DNA of 30,656 nt from SLQH01 sp964612995 (GTDB lineage: Bacteria; Planctomycetota; UBA11346): positions 1 to 30,656 of the forward strand of contig CAZTGE010000039.1 in assembly GCA_964612995.1 (NCBI GenBank). Direction: 5' to 3'. This document shows, piece by piece, positions 6,624-13,926 of this stretch; the stretch's first letter is position 1, and each line of letters starts with the position of its first letter. The position numbers were made by a program, and so were the translations under genes. The notes below the pieces were generated by a model. That model did not search any database. It saw only the letters and a list, made by a program, of their open reading frames with translations, and was not told the DNA's origin.

Positions 6624-9077
6624 TCAGACGCCCGCCGCGTTGCGCCGCAGGCGCTCGGCGAAGGACTGGTTGGTCGTCGGACGATAGCCCGCGATCGGCA
6701 GCAGGTTCTCGTGTACCGCGTCGACAATCCACTCGCTCTGCGGGAAGTAGCTCGCCTCCAGCTCGGGCGCGGGGCAGATCCAGTTACGCGAGCCGACTAC
6801 CACCGGCGGGGCATCGAGCTGACCGAAGGCGCCCTGACCGATGGTCTGGGCCAGCGCCTGCATGAACGAGCCGCGCTCGCAGGCATCGCCGGCGACCAGC
6901 AGACGGCCGGTGCGCTTGACCGAGTCGATCAGCGGCTGGTAGTCGAGCGGGTTGAGCCAGCGCACGTCCCAGACCTCGGCCGAGACCCCGAGCGCGTCGA
7001 GCTGCCGGGCCGCCTCCAGCGCGCGGTAGAGGGTCGCGCCGACGGTGACGATGGTCACATCGCTGCCGTCACGCCGCTTGGCCGGCTGACCTTCTGGCAC
7101 CTCGTAGTAGTCCTCGGGCACGCCGTCGACCACGAACTGCTCGCCGATATCGTAGAGCCGCTGCGACTCGAACAGCACCACCGGATCGCTGCCGGCGAGC
7201 GCCGCGTTGAGGATGCCCTTGGCATCGTAGGGCGTGACCGGGAAAGCGACCTTGAGGCCCGGCATGTGCGCGCACATCGCGCTCCAGTCCTGCGAGTGCT
7301 GCGCGCCGTATTTCATGCCCACGCTGATGCGCAGGACCAGCGGCATGGTCAACACGCCGGCGGACATGCTCTGCCACTTGGCCATCTGATTGAAGATCTC
7401 GTCACCGGCCCGGCCGAGGAAATCGCAGTACATCAACTCGACCACCGCACGCCCGCCCTCGAGCGCGTAGCCCACACCGGCGCCGACGATCGCGCCCTCG
7501 CTGATCGGCGAGTTGAACAGGCGATGATACGGCACCGCCTCGGTCAGCCCGCGGTAGCAGGCGAAGGCCCCGCCCCAGTCCCGGTTCTCCTCGCCCCAGG
7601 CGGCCAGGGTCGGATCGATGCGATAGCGATGCAGCATCGCCTCGAAGATGCCGTCGCGCAGCTGGTAGACCTTGTTCTTGGGCAGAGGCTTGCCCTGCTC
7701 GTCGAGCGCGAAACGGGCCTTGCGCGCGATCTGCTTGATCCGGGGGTTGGTCTCATCAACGCAGCAGAGGTCCGGCTCGCCCTCGCCATAGCGCTCCACC
7801 TTGCGGTTGGAATACATCAGCGAACCGATGCGTTCGCTCTGGATGTAGGGCGAGACCTCCGGATCGATGGCCAGCGTCAGCACCTTCTTCATCAGCTCGG
7901 TGGTCTCGGACCGGATCGACGCATCGCGCTTGGCGTCGATCACCTTGCCCTTGGTCAGCTTCGCGGCGTAGGCCTTGATCGCGTCGGCCTCCTGCCATGC
8001 CGCGACCTCCTCCTTGGTGCGGTAGGAGCTTGCGTCGGAAGGCGAGTGGCCGGCCAGACGGTAGGTGACCGTCTCCAGCAGCACCGGGCCGATGCGCTGG
8101 GTGATCAGTTCCCGCTTGCGCGCCACTGCGTCGGCGACCGCCAGCGGATCGTAGCCGTTGACCCGCTCGGCGTTCATCGCCCGCGGGTCCACGCCGGCAC
8201 CGATACGGGCGACGCAATCGTAGCCCATGGTCTCGCCACGGGTCTGGCCGCCCATGCCGTAGTGGTTGTTCATGATGTTGAAGATGATCGGCAGCCCGCC
8301 CTTGTGGGCGTCGTCCCACAGCTGCTCGTACTGGGCCATCGCGGCGAAGTTCATCCCCTCCCACACAGGGCCGCAACCGAGCGAGCCGTCGCCGATGTTG
8401 GCGATAACGATGCCGGGGGCGTTGTTGACGCGCTTGTACAGCGCCGCACCGGCGGCGATGTCGCCCGAGCCGCCGACGATCGCGTTGTTGGGATAGATGC
8501 CGAACGGGGTGAAGAAGGCGTGCATGCTACCGCCCAGCCCCTTGTTGAACCCGGTCTCGCGAGCGAAGATCTCGGCCAGTGCACCGTAGATCAGGAAGGC
8601 GGTGGCCACTTCCTTGACGCCGCCGTCGAAGTGGCGTTCGACCACCTTGAGCGCGCGGCCGCCCTCGAAGTTCTCCATGATCCGCATCAACTCGTCGTCG
8701 GGCAGCTTGTGGATCGCCGACAGGCCCTTGGCGATGATCTCGCCATGCGAACGGTGCGAGCCGTAGATATGGTCGTCGACCCCCAGGTGCAGTGCCTGCC
8801 CCACGGCCGAGGCCTCCTGCCCGATGGACAGGTGAGCCGGACCCGGGTTGTTGTAGGCGATGCCCTGGTAGGCCCCCTCCAGCTTGATCTTCTCGAGCAT
8901 GGTCTCGAATTCGCGGATCATCACCATGTCGGCGAGCACGTCGACCAGACCGTCGTCGCCGAGCGCCTTGCGCTCCTTGGCCAACGTCGTCTTGTACTGA
9001 CAGGACGGGATCTCGGGGCACGACAGGGTCTCGGGCCGGAACACCTCCAGCGGATCGACATACATGTGCTTGGGCAT
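6624..9077 (-). CDS. Fused E1 alpha/beta of a 2-oxoacid (pyruvate/acetoin-type) dehydrogenase complex
   Basis: This 817-aa ThDP enzyme joins the normally separate E1 alpha and beta chains. The alpha part (about 20-400) holds the ThDP/Mg motif IGDGSLGCGPVWEG ... NIMNN, and GHSPSDASSYR, the region corresponding to the E1-alpha phosphorylation loop. The beta part (about 470-817) has the transketolase pyrimidine domain (SEGAIVGAGVGYALEGGRAVVELMYCDFLGRAGDEIFNQ) and the C-terminal domain (DVTIVTVG ... RLLVAGDACERGSF). It decarboxylates a 2-oxoacid or cleaves acetoin and passes the acyl group to E2 lipoyl. ATG 9077 has AGGAAA upstream and matches the MPKHMYVDP start. It is the last gene of the E2-E3-E1 cluster. 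From memory, fused E1s of this type with the LW-DDAHKGGLP insertion occur in anaerobes and PVC bacteria. The substrate is not fixed by sequence; pyruvate is the default guess. Confidence 0.92.
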   Translation of the reverse strand: MPKHMYVDPLEVFRPETLSCPEIPSCQYKTTLAKERKALGDDGLVDVLADMVMIREFETMLEKIKLEGAYQGIAYNNPGPAHLSIGQEASAVGQALHLGVDDHIYGSHRSHGEIIAKGLSAIHKLPDDELMRIMENFEGGRALKVVERHFDGGVKEVATAFLIYGALAEIFARETGFNKGLGGSMHAFFTPFGIYPNNAIVGGSGDIAAGAALYKRVNNAPGIVIANIGDGSLGCGPVWEGMNFAAMAQYEQLWDDAHKGGLPIIFNIMNNHYGMGGQTRGETMGYDCVARIGAGVDPRAMNAERVNGYDPLAVADAVARKRELITQRIGPVLLETVTYRLAGHSPSDASSYRTKEEVAAWQEADAIKAYAAKLTKGKVIDAKRDASIRSETTELMKKVLTLAIDPEVSPYIQSERIGSLMYSNRKVERYGEGEPDLCCVDETNPRIKQIARKARFALDEQGKPLPKNKVYQLRDGIFEAMLHRYRIDPTLAAWGEENRDWGGAFACYRGLTEAVPYHRLFNSPISEGAIVGAGVGYALEGGRAVVELMYCDFLGRAGDEIFNQMAKWQSMSAGVLTMPLVLRISVGMKYGAQHSQDWSAMCAHMPGLKVAFPVTPYDAKGILNAALAGSDPVVLFESQRLYDIGEQFVVDGVPEDYYEVPEGQPAKRRDGSDVTIVTVGATLYRALEAARQLDALGVSAEVWDVRWLNPLDYQPLIDSVKRTGRLLVAGDACERGSFMQALAQTIGQGAFGQLDAPPVVVGSRNWICPAPELEASYFPQSEWIVDAVHENLLPIAGYRPTTNQSFAERLRRNAAGV

Positions 9078-9144
9078 CGTGGTTTCCTTGTCTGAGGGTT
9101 GCCGCACGCGCGGCGGCGGATGCGGGGAGGTGGCGCGGTGGCGC

Positions 9145-10488
9145 TCAGAACCGCAGGGCGTGGACCGCCTCGCGGATCACCTCGCATACGGTGGGATGGG
9201 GAAAGATGTATTCCTTGATCTCGTCGATCCGGGTCTCGGACTCGATCATCGCGCAGGCGCCGTAGATCATCTCCGAGCAGTGCCCGCCGATCAGGTGGAC
9301 GCCGAGCAGCACCCGGCTGTGCCTGTCGGCCACCACCTTGACCAGGCCGCGGCCATCGTGTTCGGCGAGAAAGCGACCGCTGACACTCATCGGCAGCTTG
9401 GCCGCGACCACCTCGCGCCCGCGATCGGCCGCCTCGGCTTCGGTCAGCCCGACCGCGGCCACCTCCGGCGCGGTGTAGATCACCCCGGGCACGGCGTGGT
9501 ACCGCATCCGGTCGGCACGGCCGCAGATGTTGTTGACCACGCATTCGGCCTGACGCGAGGCGAGGTGGGCCAGCAGGATCTTGCCGGTGCAGTCGCCCGC
9601 GGCCCAGATGCCCGGAACGTTGGTGCGGCAGGCGGCGTCGATCGCGATGCGTCCGCCGTCGACCGCCACCCCGACGTCCTCGAGGCCGAGATCCTCGACG
9701 TTCGGCCGACGACCGGTGGCCATGAGCACGCTGTCGGCCGGGCAGCTCTGGCCCTGGCCCTGGGCGTCGGTGAAGCGGACCGCGTCGGACTCGATCGCCT
9801 CGACCCGCGCGCCGCAATGGAAGGCGATGCCCTTCTCGGCCAGTTCGGTCCGCAACAGCCTGGCGATCTCCGCGTCGGTGCCGGGCACGATCTCCGGCAA
9901 CATCTCGATCACGCTGACCTCCACGCCCACGCTGGCGAAGAAGCTGGCGAACTCGACGCCGATCACCCCGCCGCCGACCACCGCCAGACGCTGCGGCAGT
10001 GATTCGCAATCGAGGATCGCACGCGAATCGAGCACATGCGCCTGGTCCGCGCCGGGGATCGGCGGCCGGGCGCTGCGCGAACCGGTGCAGAGCAGGATGT
10101 CGCGGGCTTCAAGCACTTCCTGCGCGACCGCCACCTTACCGGGCGCGACGATGCGCGCCGCGCCGCGCACCACCTCGACCTTCGCCTTCTTCATCAGCAT
10201 GGCCACGCCCTTGCCGAGCTGACCGACCACCTTGCGCTTGCGCGCCATCGCGGCACCGAAGTCGAAACGCAGGTCGCCGCTGACGCCGAAACCTTCCCCG
10301 TGGGCCGCGGCGTGATAGATCTTGCCGCAGTTGAGCAGGGTCTTGGTCGGGACGCAGCCCCAGTTGAGGCAGACGCCGCCGAGGACCTCCTCGCGCTCCA
10401 CCAGCAGGACCGACTTCCCGGCTTCGCCGGCGCGTTCCGCGGCGACATAGCCCGCCGGGCCGCTGCCGATCACGATCAGATCATACAT
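9145..10488 (-). CDS. lpdA: Dihydrolipoamide dehydrogenase (E3)
   Basis: This 447-aa flavoprotein reoxidises dihydrolipoamide on E2 and passes electrons to NAD. Visible features are the FAD-binding GSGPAG (8-13), the redox-active disulfide CLNWGC (Cys40 and Cys45), a central NAD-binding GGGVIGVEFASFFASVG, the second FAD motif NVPGIWAAGDCTGKILLAHLA, and the C-terminal interface with the active His-Glu pair (HPTVCEVIREA). The length is typical of the family. The start has AGGAG 8 nt upstream (acaggagtgagagcATG). It is separated from E1 by 67 bp and from E2 by a 216-bp gap that contains the 179-bp element, so the E3-E1 part may be processed or expressed separately from E2. Confidence 0.96.
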   Translation of the reverse strand: MYDLIVIGSGPAGYVAAERAGEAGKSVLLVEREEVLGGVCLNWGCVPTKTLLNCGKIYHAAAHGEGFGVSGDLRFDFGAAMARKRKVVGQLGKGVAMLMKKAKVEVVRGAARIVAPGKVAVAQEVLEARDILLCTGSRSARPPIPGADQAHVLDSRAILDCESLPQRLAVVGGGVIGVEFASFFASVGVEVSVIEMLPEIVPGTDAEIARLLRTELAEKGIAFHCGARVEAIESDAVRFTDAQGQGQSCPADSVLMATGRRPNVEDLGLEDVGVAVDGGRIAIDAACRTNVPGIWAAGDCTGKILLAHLASRQAECVVNNICGRADRMRYHAVPGVIYTAPEVAAVGLTEAEAADRGREVVAAKLPMSVSGRFLAEHDGRGLVKVVADRHSRVLLGVHLIGGHCSEMIYGACAMIESETRIDEIKEYIFPHPTVCEVIREAVHALRF

Positions 10489-10527
10489 GCTCTCACTCCT
10501 GTATCTCCTGTTGATCCGACATCGCTC

Positions 10528-10706
10528 AGCCCGGATCCCTCATGAGGATCGTCGCGAAAAGTCGTAGCGTGCGGTCAGTACAGGGCAGCGCGACCGAGGC
10601 GAACCGGAGCGTAGCAGCGCTGCGCGAGGATCCGCCGACCGAGCGAAGTCCTGTACTGGCGGTGCGATACGGCTTTGCAGCAGATTTCTCATGAGGGATC
10701 CGGGCT
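10528..10706 (+). repeat. Family B 179-bp palindromic (MITE-like) element, copy 2
   Basis: The ends are perfect 19-bp inverted repeats: agcccggatccctcatgag (10528-10546) and its reverse complement (10688-10706). Inner arms pair too (cagtacagg near 10576-10584 with cctgtactg), and the centre is the palindrome gcagcgctgc (10614-10623). It is collinear with 3724-3902 without gaps. It lies between E2 and E3 of the dehydrogenase operon, and its terminal bases are part of the E2 UAG stop codon. No target-site duplication is obvious. Confidence 0.88.
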
Positions 10707-12120
10707 AGAGGGCGAGCAGGGCATCCATGTTCTCCAGCGCCCGACACAGCGCCTGGAGGAAGCGCGCCGCCGGGGCACCGTCGACCGCCTGATGGTCACA
10801 GGTCAGGCTCAACGCCAGGGTCGGCGCGAAGGTGACCGCGTCGGGATCCTCCGCGTCCGGATAGGGCCGCAGCTGGATCCCGCCGACGCCGAGGATCGCC
10901 ACCTCGGGTACGTTGAGCACCGGGGTGAAGCTCTCGATGCCCAGGGCGCCGAGGTTGCTGACGGTGAAAGAGCCGCCCTGCAGCCGGTCCGGGTCGATGC
11001 TGCCGTTCTGACACTCGGTGGCCAGCGGGCGGAAGGCGGCACTGATCTGGGCCAGGGTCATGCGATCGACCTGTGGCAACACCGGCACCATCAGCCCGCG
11101 CGGGGTGTCGACCGCCACGCCGAGATTGACGTCGGTGAACCGACGTATGTGTTCGCCGAGGAAGTGGGCGTTGAGTTCGGGGAAGCGCTGGAGCACCCGG
11201 GACACGGCGAAGACGATCATGTCGCCGATGGTGATGTTGGGCAGGCCCAGAGCCTCGGCCCCGGCCTTGAAGCGCTGGCGCAGCGCCTGGAGCGCGTCGG
11301 CGCGGGCGCTGGCGTTGAGGGTGTACTGGGCCGAGCCGCTGAGCGAGGCGCGCATGCGCTCGGCGATGATCCGGCGGATGTTCGGCAGCTTGATGTCCTC
11401 GTAGCCGCCCTGCTCCGGGGCCGCGGCGGCGAAGCTGATCGGCTCCGTCGCAGCCGCCTGGCGCAGGTCCTCAATCAGGACCATGCCGTCGGGGCCGGTT
11501 CCACGTTCCGGCGCGACCAGGCCGCCGCGCTGCAAGGCCTCGGCCGCCGCCGGGCTCAAGCGCGCGCGTCCGACGCTCAGGGCGGCGACATCGCGCTCGA
11601 TCACCAGGCCCTGGGGACCGGTGCCGTCCAGTTCCGCCACGTTGATGCCATGGGCGGCAGCCAACGCGCGCGCCCGCGGGCTCGAACCGGCGCCGGTGCC
11701 GGTGGCCGCGCTCGGCGCACCTGCAGGGGCGCTCGCGGTCGCGGCCGGGGCTGAGGCCGCAGGGCTCGGTGGGGCGTGTCCGTCGGCTTCGGCCATCGCC
11801 GCGACCGGGTCGACGCCGGCGGATTCCTCTGCGCTCGCCGGCGGCACCTCGCCCGCGGGGCGGATGTCGGCGATGTCCTCACCCGGCTCGCCGATCGCAG
11901 CGATGGTGCTCATCACCGGTACGTCCTCGTCGACCTCGACGAAGGTCTCGAGCAGGGTGCCGCTGCACGGCGCCACCACTTCGACCACCGCCTTGTCGGT
12001 CTCCACCTCGAGCAGGACCTCGTCCTGCTCGACGGTGTCGCCGGGGGTCTTCTTCCATTCCTGGATCAGGCAGGTTTCGACGCTGTTGCCCTGCTTGGGC
12101 AGGATCACGGGTGTGGCCAT
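10705..12120 (-). CDS. Dihydrolipoyllysine acyltransferase (E2) with two subunit-binding domains
   Basis: This 471-aa E2 core carries one N-terminal lipoyl domain (residues 1-80, attachment Lys43 in ETDKAVVEV), then an Ala/Pro/Thr-rich linker. A peripheral subunit-binding domain follows at about 147-178 (SPRARALAAAHGINVAELDGTGP...), then a second similar one at about 187-219 (RLSPAAAEALQRG...ERGTGPDGMVLIEDL), and finally the CAT-like catalytic domain (about 243-471) with the active-site DHQAVDG. It accepts the acyl group from E1 and transfers it to CoA. Single E2s usually have one binding domain; the tandem pair is unusual. ATG 12120 has AGGAA 7 nt upstream. It follows deoR by 14 bp. Its UAG stop lies at the edge of the 179-bp element. 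Confidence 0.93.
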   Translation of the reverse strand: MATPVILPKQGNSVETCLIQEWKKTPGDTVEQDEVLLEVETDKAVVEVVAPCSGTLLETFVEVDEDVPVMSTIAAIGEPGEDIADIRPAGEVPPASAEESAGVDPVAAMAEADGHAPPSPAASAPAATASAPAGAPSAATGTGAGSSPRARALAAAHGINVAELDGTGPQGLVIERDVAALSVGRARLSPAAAEALQRGGLVAPERGTGPDGMVLIEDLRQAAATEPISFAAAAPEQGGYEDIKLPNIRRIIAERMRASLSGSAQYTLNASARADALQALRQRFKAGAEALGLPNITIGDMIVFAVSRVLQRFPELNAHFLGEHIRRFTDVNLGVAVDTPRGLMVPVLPQVDRMTLAQISAAFRPLATECQNGSIDPDRLQGGSFTVSNLGALGIESFTPVLNVPEVAILGVGGIQLRPYPDAEDPDAVTFAPTLALSLTCDHQAVDGAPAARFLQALCRALENMDALLAL

Positions 12121-12134
12121 GGTGGATTCCTGGA

Positions 12135-12878
12135 TCAGACAATGGTGGTGAACAGAGGGCGATAGGGGCCGAGCGCGTCGGCGCCGGGATCGAGATCGGT
12201 GGCCAGAACCGCGCGCTCGGCGGCGAAGTCCCAGGTTCCGGCCGCCTGCTGGCCGAGCTTGTGGTGATTGACCGCGAGATGGATGCGTTCGCAGCGCTCG
12301 CCGACCAGCTGCTTGACCTCGGCGTCCTCGATCGCCGGTTCGCTGCAACCGAAGCGGTCGTGCAACGCGTAGGCGCTGAAGAAGCCGGCGGTGAAGGCGA
12401 TGCCGTCGAGGCAGCGCCGCGCCAGCGGGCCGACGAAGTTGTCGGTACCGCGGCTCAGCGCGCCGCCGACGAGCACGCTTTCGAGCCCGGCGTGGGCGGT
12501 AAGCCGTTGGAAGGTGTCGATGTTGTTGGTCGCGACGGTATAGCCGCCACGTCGCGCGAGCTCGTCGACAAGGTGGACGACGGTGGTCGAGCCGTCGAGG
12601 TAGATGCAGCCGCGCGGCGGGAGGAAGGCGACCAGCTTGGCCGCCGCGGCCGTCTTCTCGCGACGATTGCGCTGGGCGCGCGAGTTCCAGCGCAGGCCGC
12701 CGCCGGCGACCGCACCGCCATGGATCCGCGCCACCACCCCGCGCTGTTCGAGACTGCGCAGGTCACGGCGCACGGTCATCTCGCTCACGCCCCAGGTCCG
12801 CGCGACATGCGAGACCACCACCCGGCCCTCGGATTCGAGCATCGCGGTCAGGCTCTGCTGGCGTTCATGGGGGAGCAT
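12135..12878 (-). CDS. DeoR-family transcriptional regulator
   Basis: This 247-aa regulator has an N-terminal winged helix (residues 1-60) with the DeoR signature VSHVARTWGVSEMTVRRDLRSLEQRGVVARIHGGA. The C-terminal sensor domain is related to phosphosugar isomerases, with YLDGSTTVVHLVDEL and VATNNIDTFQRL. Members usually sense a phosphorylated sugar and repress nearby genes. It is the first gene before E2 (14-bp gap), so it most likely controls itself and the dehydrogenase cluster; the effector is unknown. A sugar-phosphate-sensing regulator over a dehydrogenase complex would link the complex to glycolytic state. Confidence 0.92.
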   Translation of the reverse strand: MLPHERQQSLTAMLESEGRVVVSHVARTWGVSEMTVRRDLRSLEQRGVVARIHGGAVAGGGLRWNSRAQRNRREKTAAAAKLVAFLPPRGCIYLDGSTTVVHLVDELARRGGYTVATNNIDTFQRLTAHAGLESVLVGGALSRGTDNFVGPLARRCLDGIAFTAGFFSAYALHDRFGCSEPAIEDAEVKQLVGERCERIHLAVNHHKLGQQAAGTWDFAAERAVLATDLDPGADALGPYRPLFTTIV

Positions 12879-12940
12879 GGTGAGGATGCTGGCGACTTTC
12901 CCACGGCACGCTGGCCGCGTTGGATCATGTTGGGTCGCAC

Positions 12941-12968
12941 ATTATCGAACACGAATGGCCGGGCAAGA
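12941..12968 (-). promoter_or_regulatory. Possible promoter of deoR-E2-E3-E1
   Basis: On the minus strand, GATAAT (12941-12946) resembles a -10 box, with only a poor -35-like GTCTTG 17 bp upstream. It lies in the 118-bp gap between folD and deoR. A separate transcript starting here is plausible but the consensus match is weak. Confidence 0.3.
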
Positions 12969-12996
12969 CTCGAATGGGCACACAATCGACGCCGTT

Positions 12997-13857
12997 TCAA
13001 TCCGCGCGCTGGAAGGCCGCGAGCGTCTGTTCGAACAGGATGGTGGTGGTCAGCGAACCGACCCCGCCCGGAACCGGGCTGACCGCGCGAGCGATCTGCC
13101 AGACCGCCGGCGCCACGTCGCCGACGATCCGCGATTTGCCATCGGGGCCAGGCACGCGATTGATGCCGACGTCGATCACCGTGACCCCCGGCTGGAGCAT
13201 CTCGGGCGTCAGCAGACCGGGCTTGCCCACCGCCACGATCACCAGCTCGGCGCGGCGGGTATGCGCGGCGACATCGCGGGTGGCGATATGGCAGACGGTG
13301 ACCGTGGCCATCGCGTTGAGCAACAGCTCGGCCGCCGGCTTGCCGACGATCACCGAAGAGCCGACCACCACCGCCTCGACCCCGCGCAGGTCGCGGCAGG
13401 CGGTCTCGGCCAGGGTGACGGCCGATCGGGCGGTGCACGGTGCGATGCCGCCGCGACCGGTGAGCACCAGACCGAGGTTGGCCGGGTTGACCCCCTCCAC
13501 GTCTTTGTGGATGTCGAGCAGGCTCTGGGCGTGGTAGAGATCGAGCTCCGCCGGCAGCGGGGTCTGGAGGATGATCCCGTCGACCGCCGCGTCCTGGTTG
13601 AGGCTCTGCAGGACGTGGTCCAGCTCCTCCTGGCTGCAAGCGGCGCCGAGGGTGACGTCGCGATAGACGATCCCCACCTGCTCGGCGATGCGCTGCTGGC
13701 GACGTTGATAGACCCGCCACGGCGGCTCGTCGCCCACCGAGACCGCGGCCAGGCATGGTGGCCGCCGCCCCCCGGCGACGACCGCTTCCACCTGTCGCGC
13801 GATCTCCTGTTGCCGTTGTGCGGCGACCGCCGTTCCGTCGATCCGCTCCGCGGTCAT
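12997..13857 (-). CDS. folD: FolD-like methylene-THF dehydrogenase/cyclohydrolase
   Basis: This 286-aa protein is collinear with FolD, which interconverts 5,10-methylene-, methenyl- and 10-formyl-tetrahydrofolate with NADP. Clear blocks are DGIILQTPLP, KDVEGVNPANLG, APCTARSAVTL, VVVGSSVIVGKPAAELLL, VIVAVGKPGLL, VIDVGIN and SPVPGGVGSLTTTILFEQTL. At residue 54, where E. coli-type enzymes have the catalytic Lys (YVxxK), this protein has Gln (VYQRRQQR). I recall that a planctomycete FolD group also has Gln here, but have not checked. The usual GPMT is GSLT. It may therefore be a dehydrogenase with altered cyclohydrolase activity. The start is ATG 13857. It is on the same strand as the deoR-E2-E3-E1 cluster, 118 bp upstream. 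Confidence 0.85.
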   Translation of the reverse strand: MTAERIDGTAVAAQRQQEIARQVEAVVAGGRRPPCLAAVSVGDEPPWRVYQRRQQRIAEQVGIVYRDVTLGAACSQEELDHVLQSLNQDAAVDGIILQTPLPAELDLYHAQSLLDIHKDVEGVNPANLGLVLTGRGGIAPCTARSAVTLAETACRDLRGVEAVVVGSSVIVGKPAAELLLNAMATVTVCHIATRDVAAHTRRAELVIVAVGKPGLLTPEMLQPGVTVIDVGINRVPGPDGKSRIVGDVAPAVWQIARAVSPVPGGVGSLTTTILFEQTLAAFQRAD

Positions 13858-13926
13858 CCCGCCTCCCCCTCCGGCTGCCGGGCCGGGGGGCCAGGATAGC
13901 TCCGGCCCCATCCTGTCCACCCCGGT

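Noticed and set aside
6474..9095. 873-codon plus-strand open frame opposite the fused E1 gene
   Set aside because: It is the complement of a clear E1 gene; its residues show no domain and such shadows are expected at this GC content.
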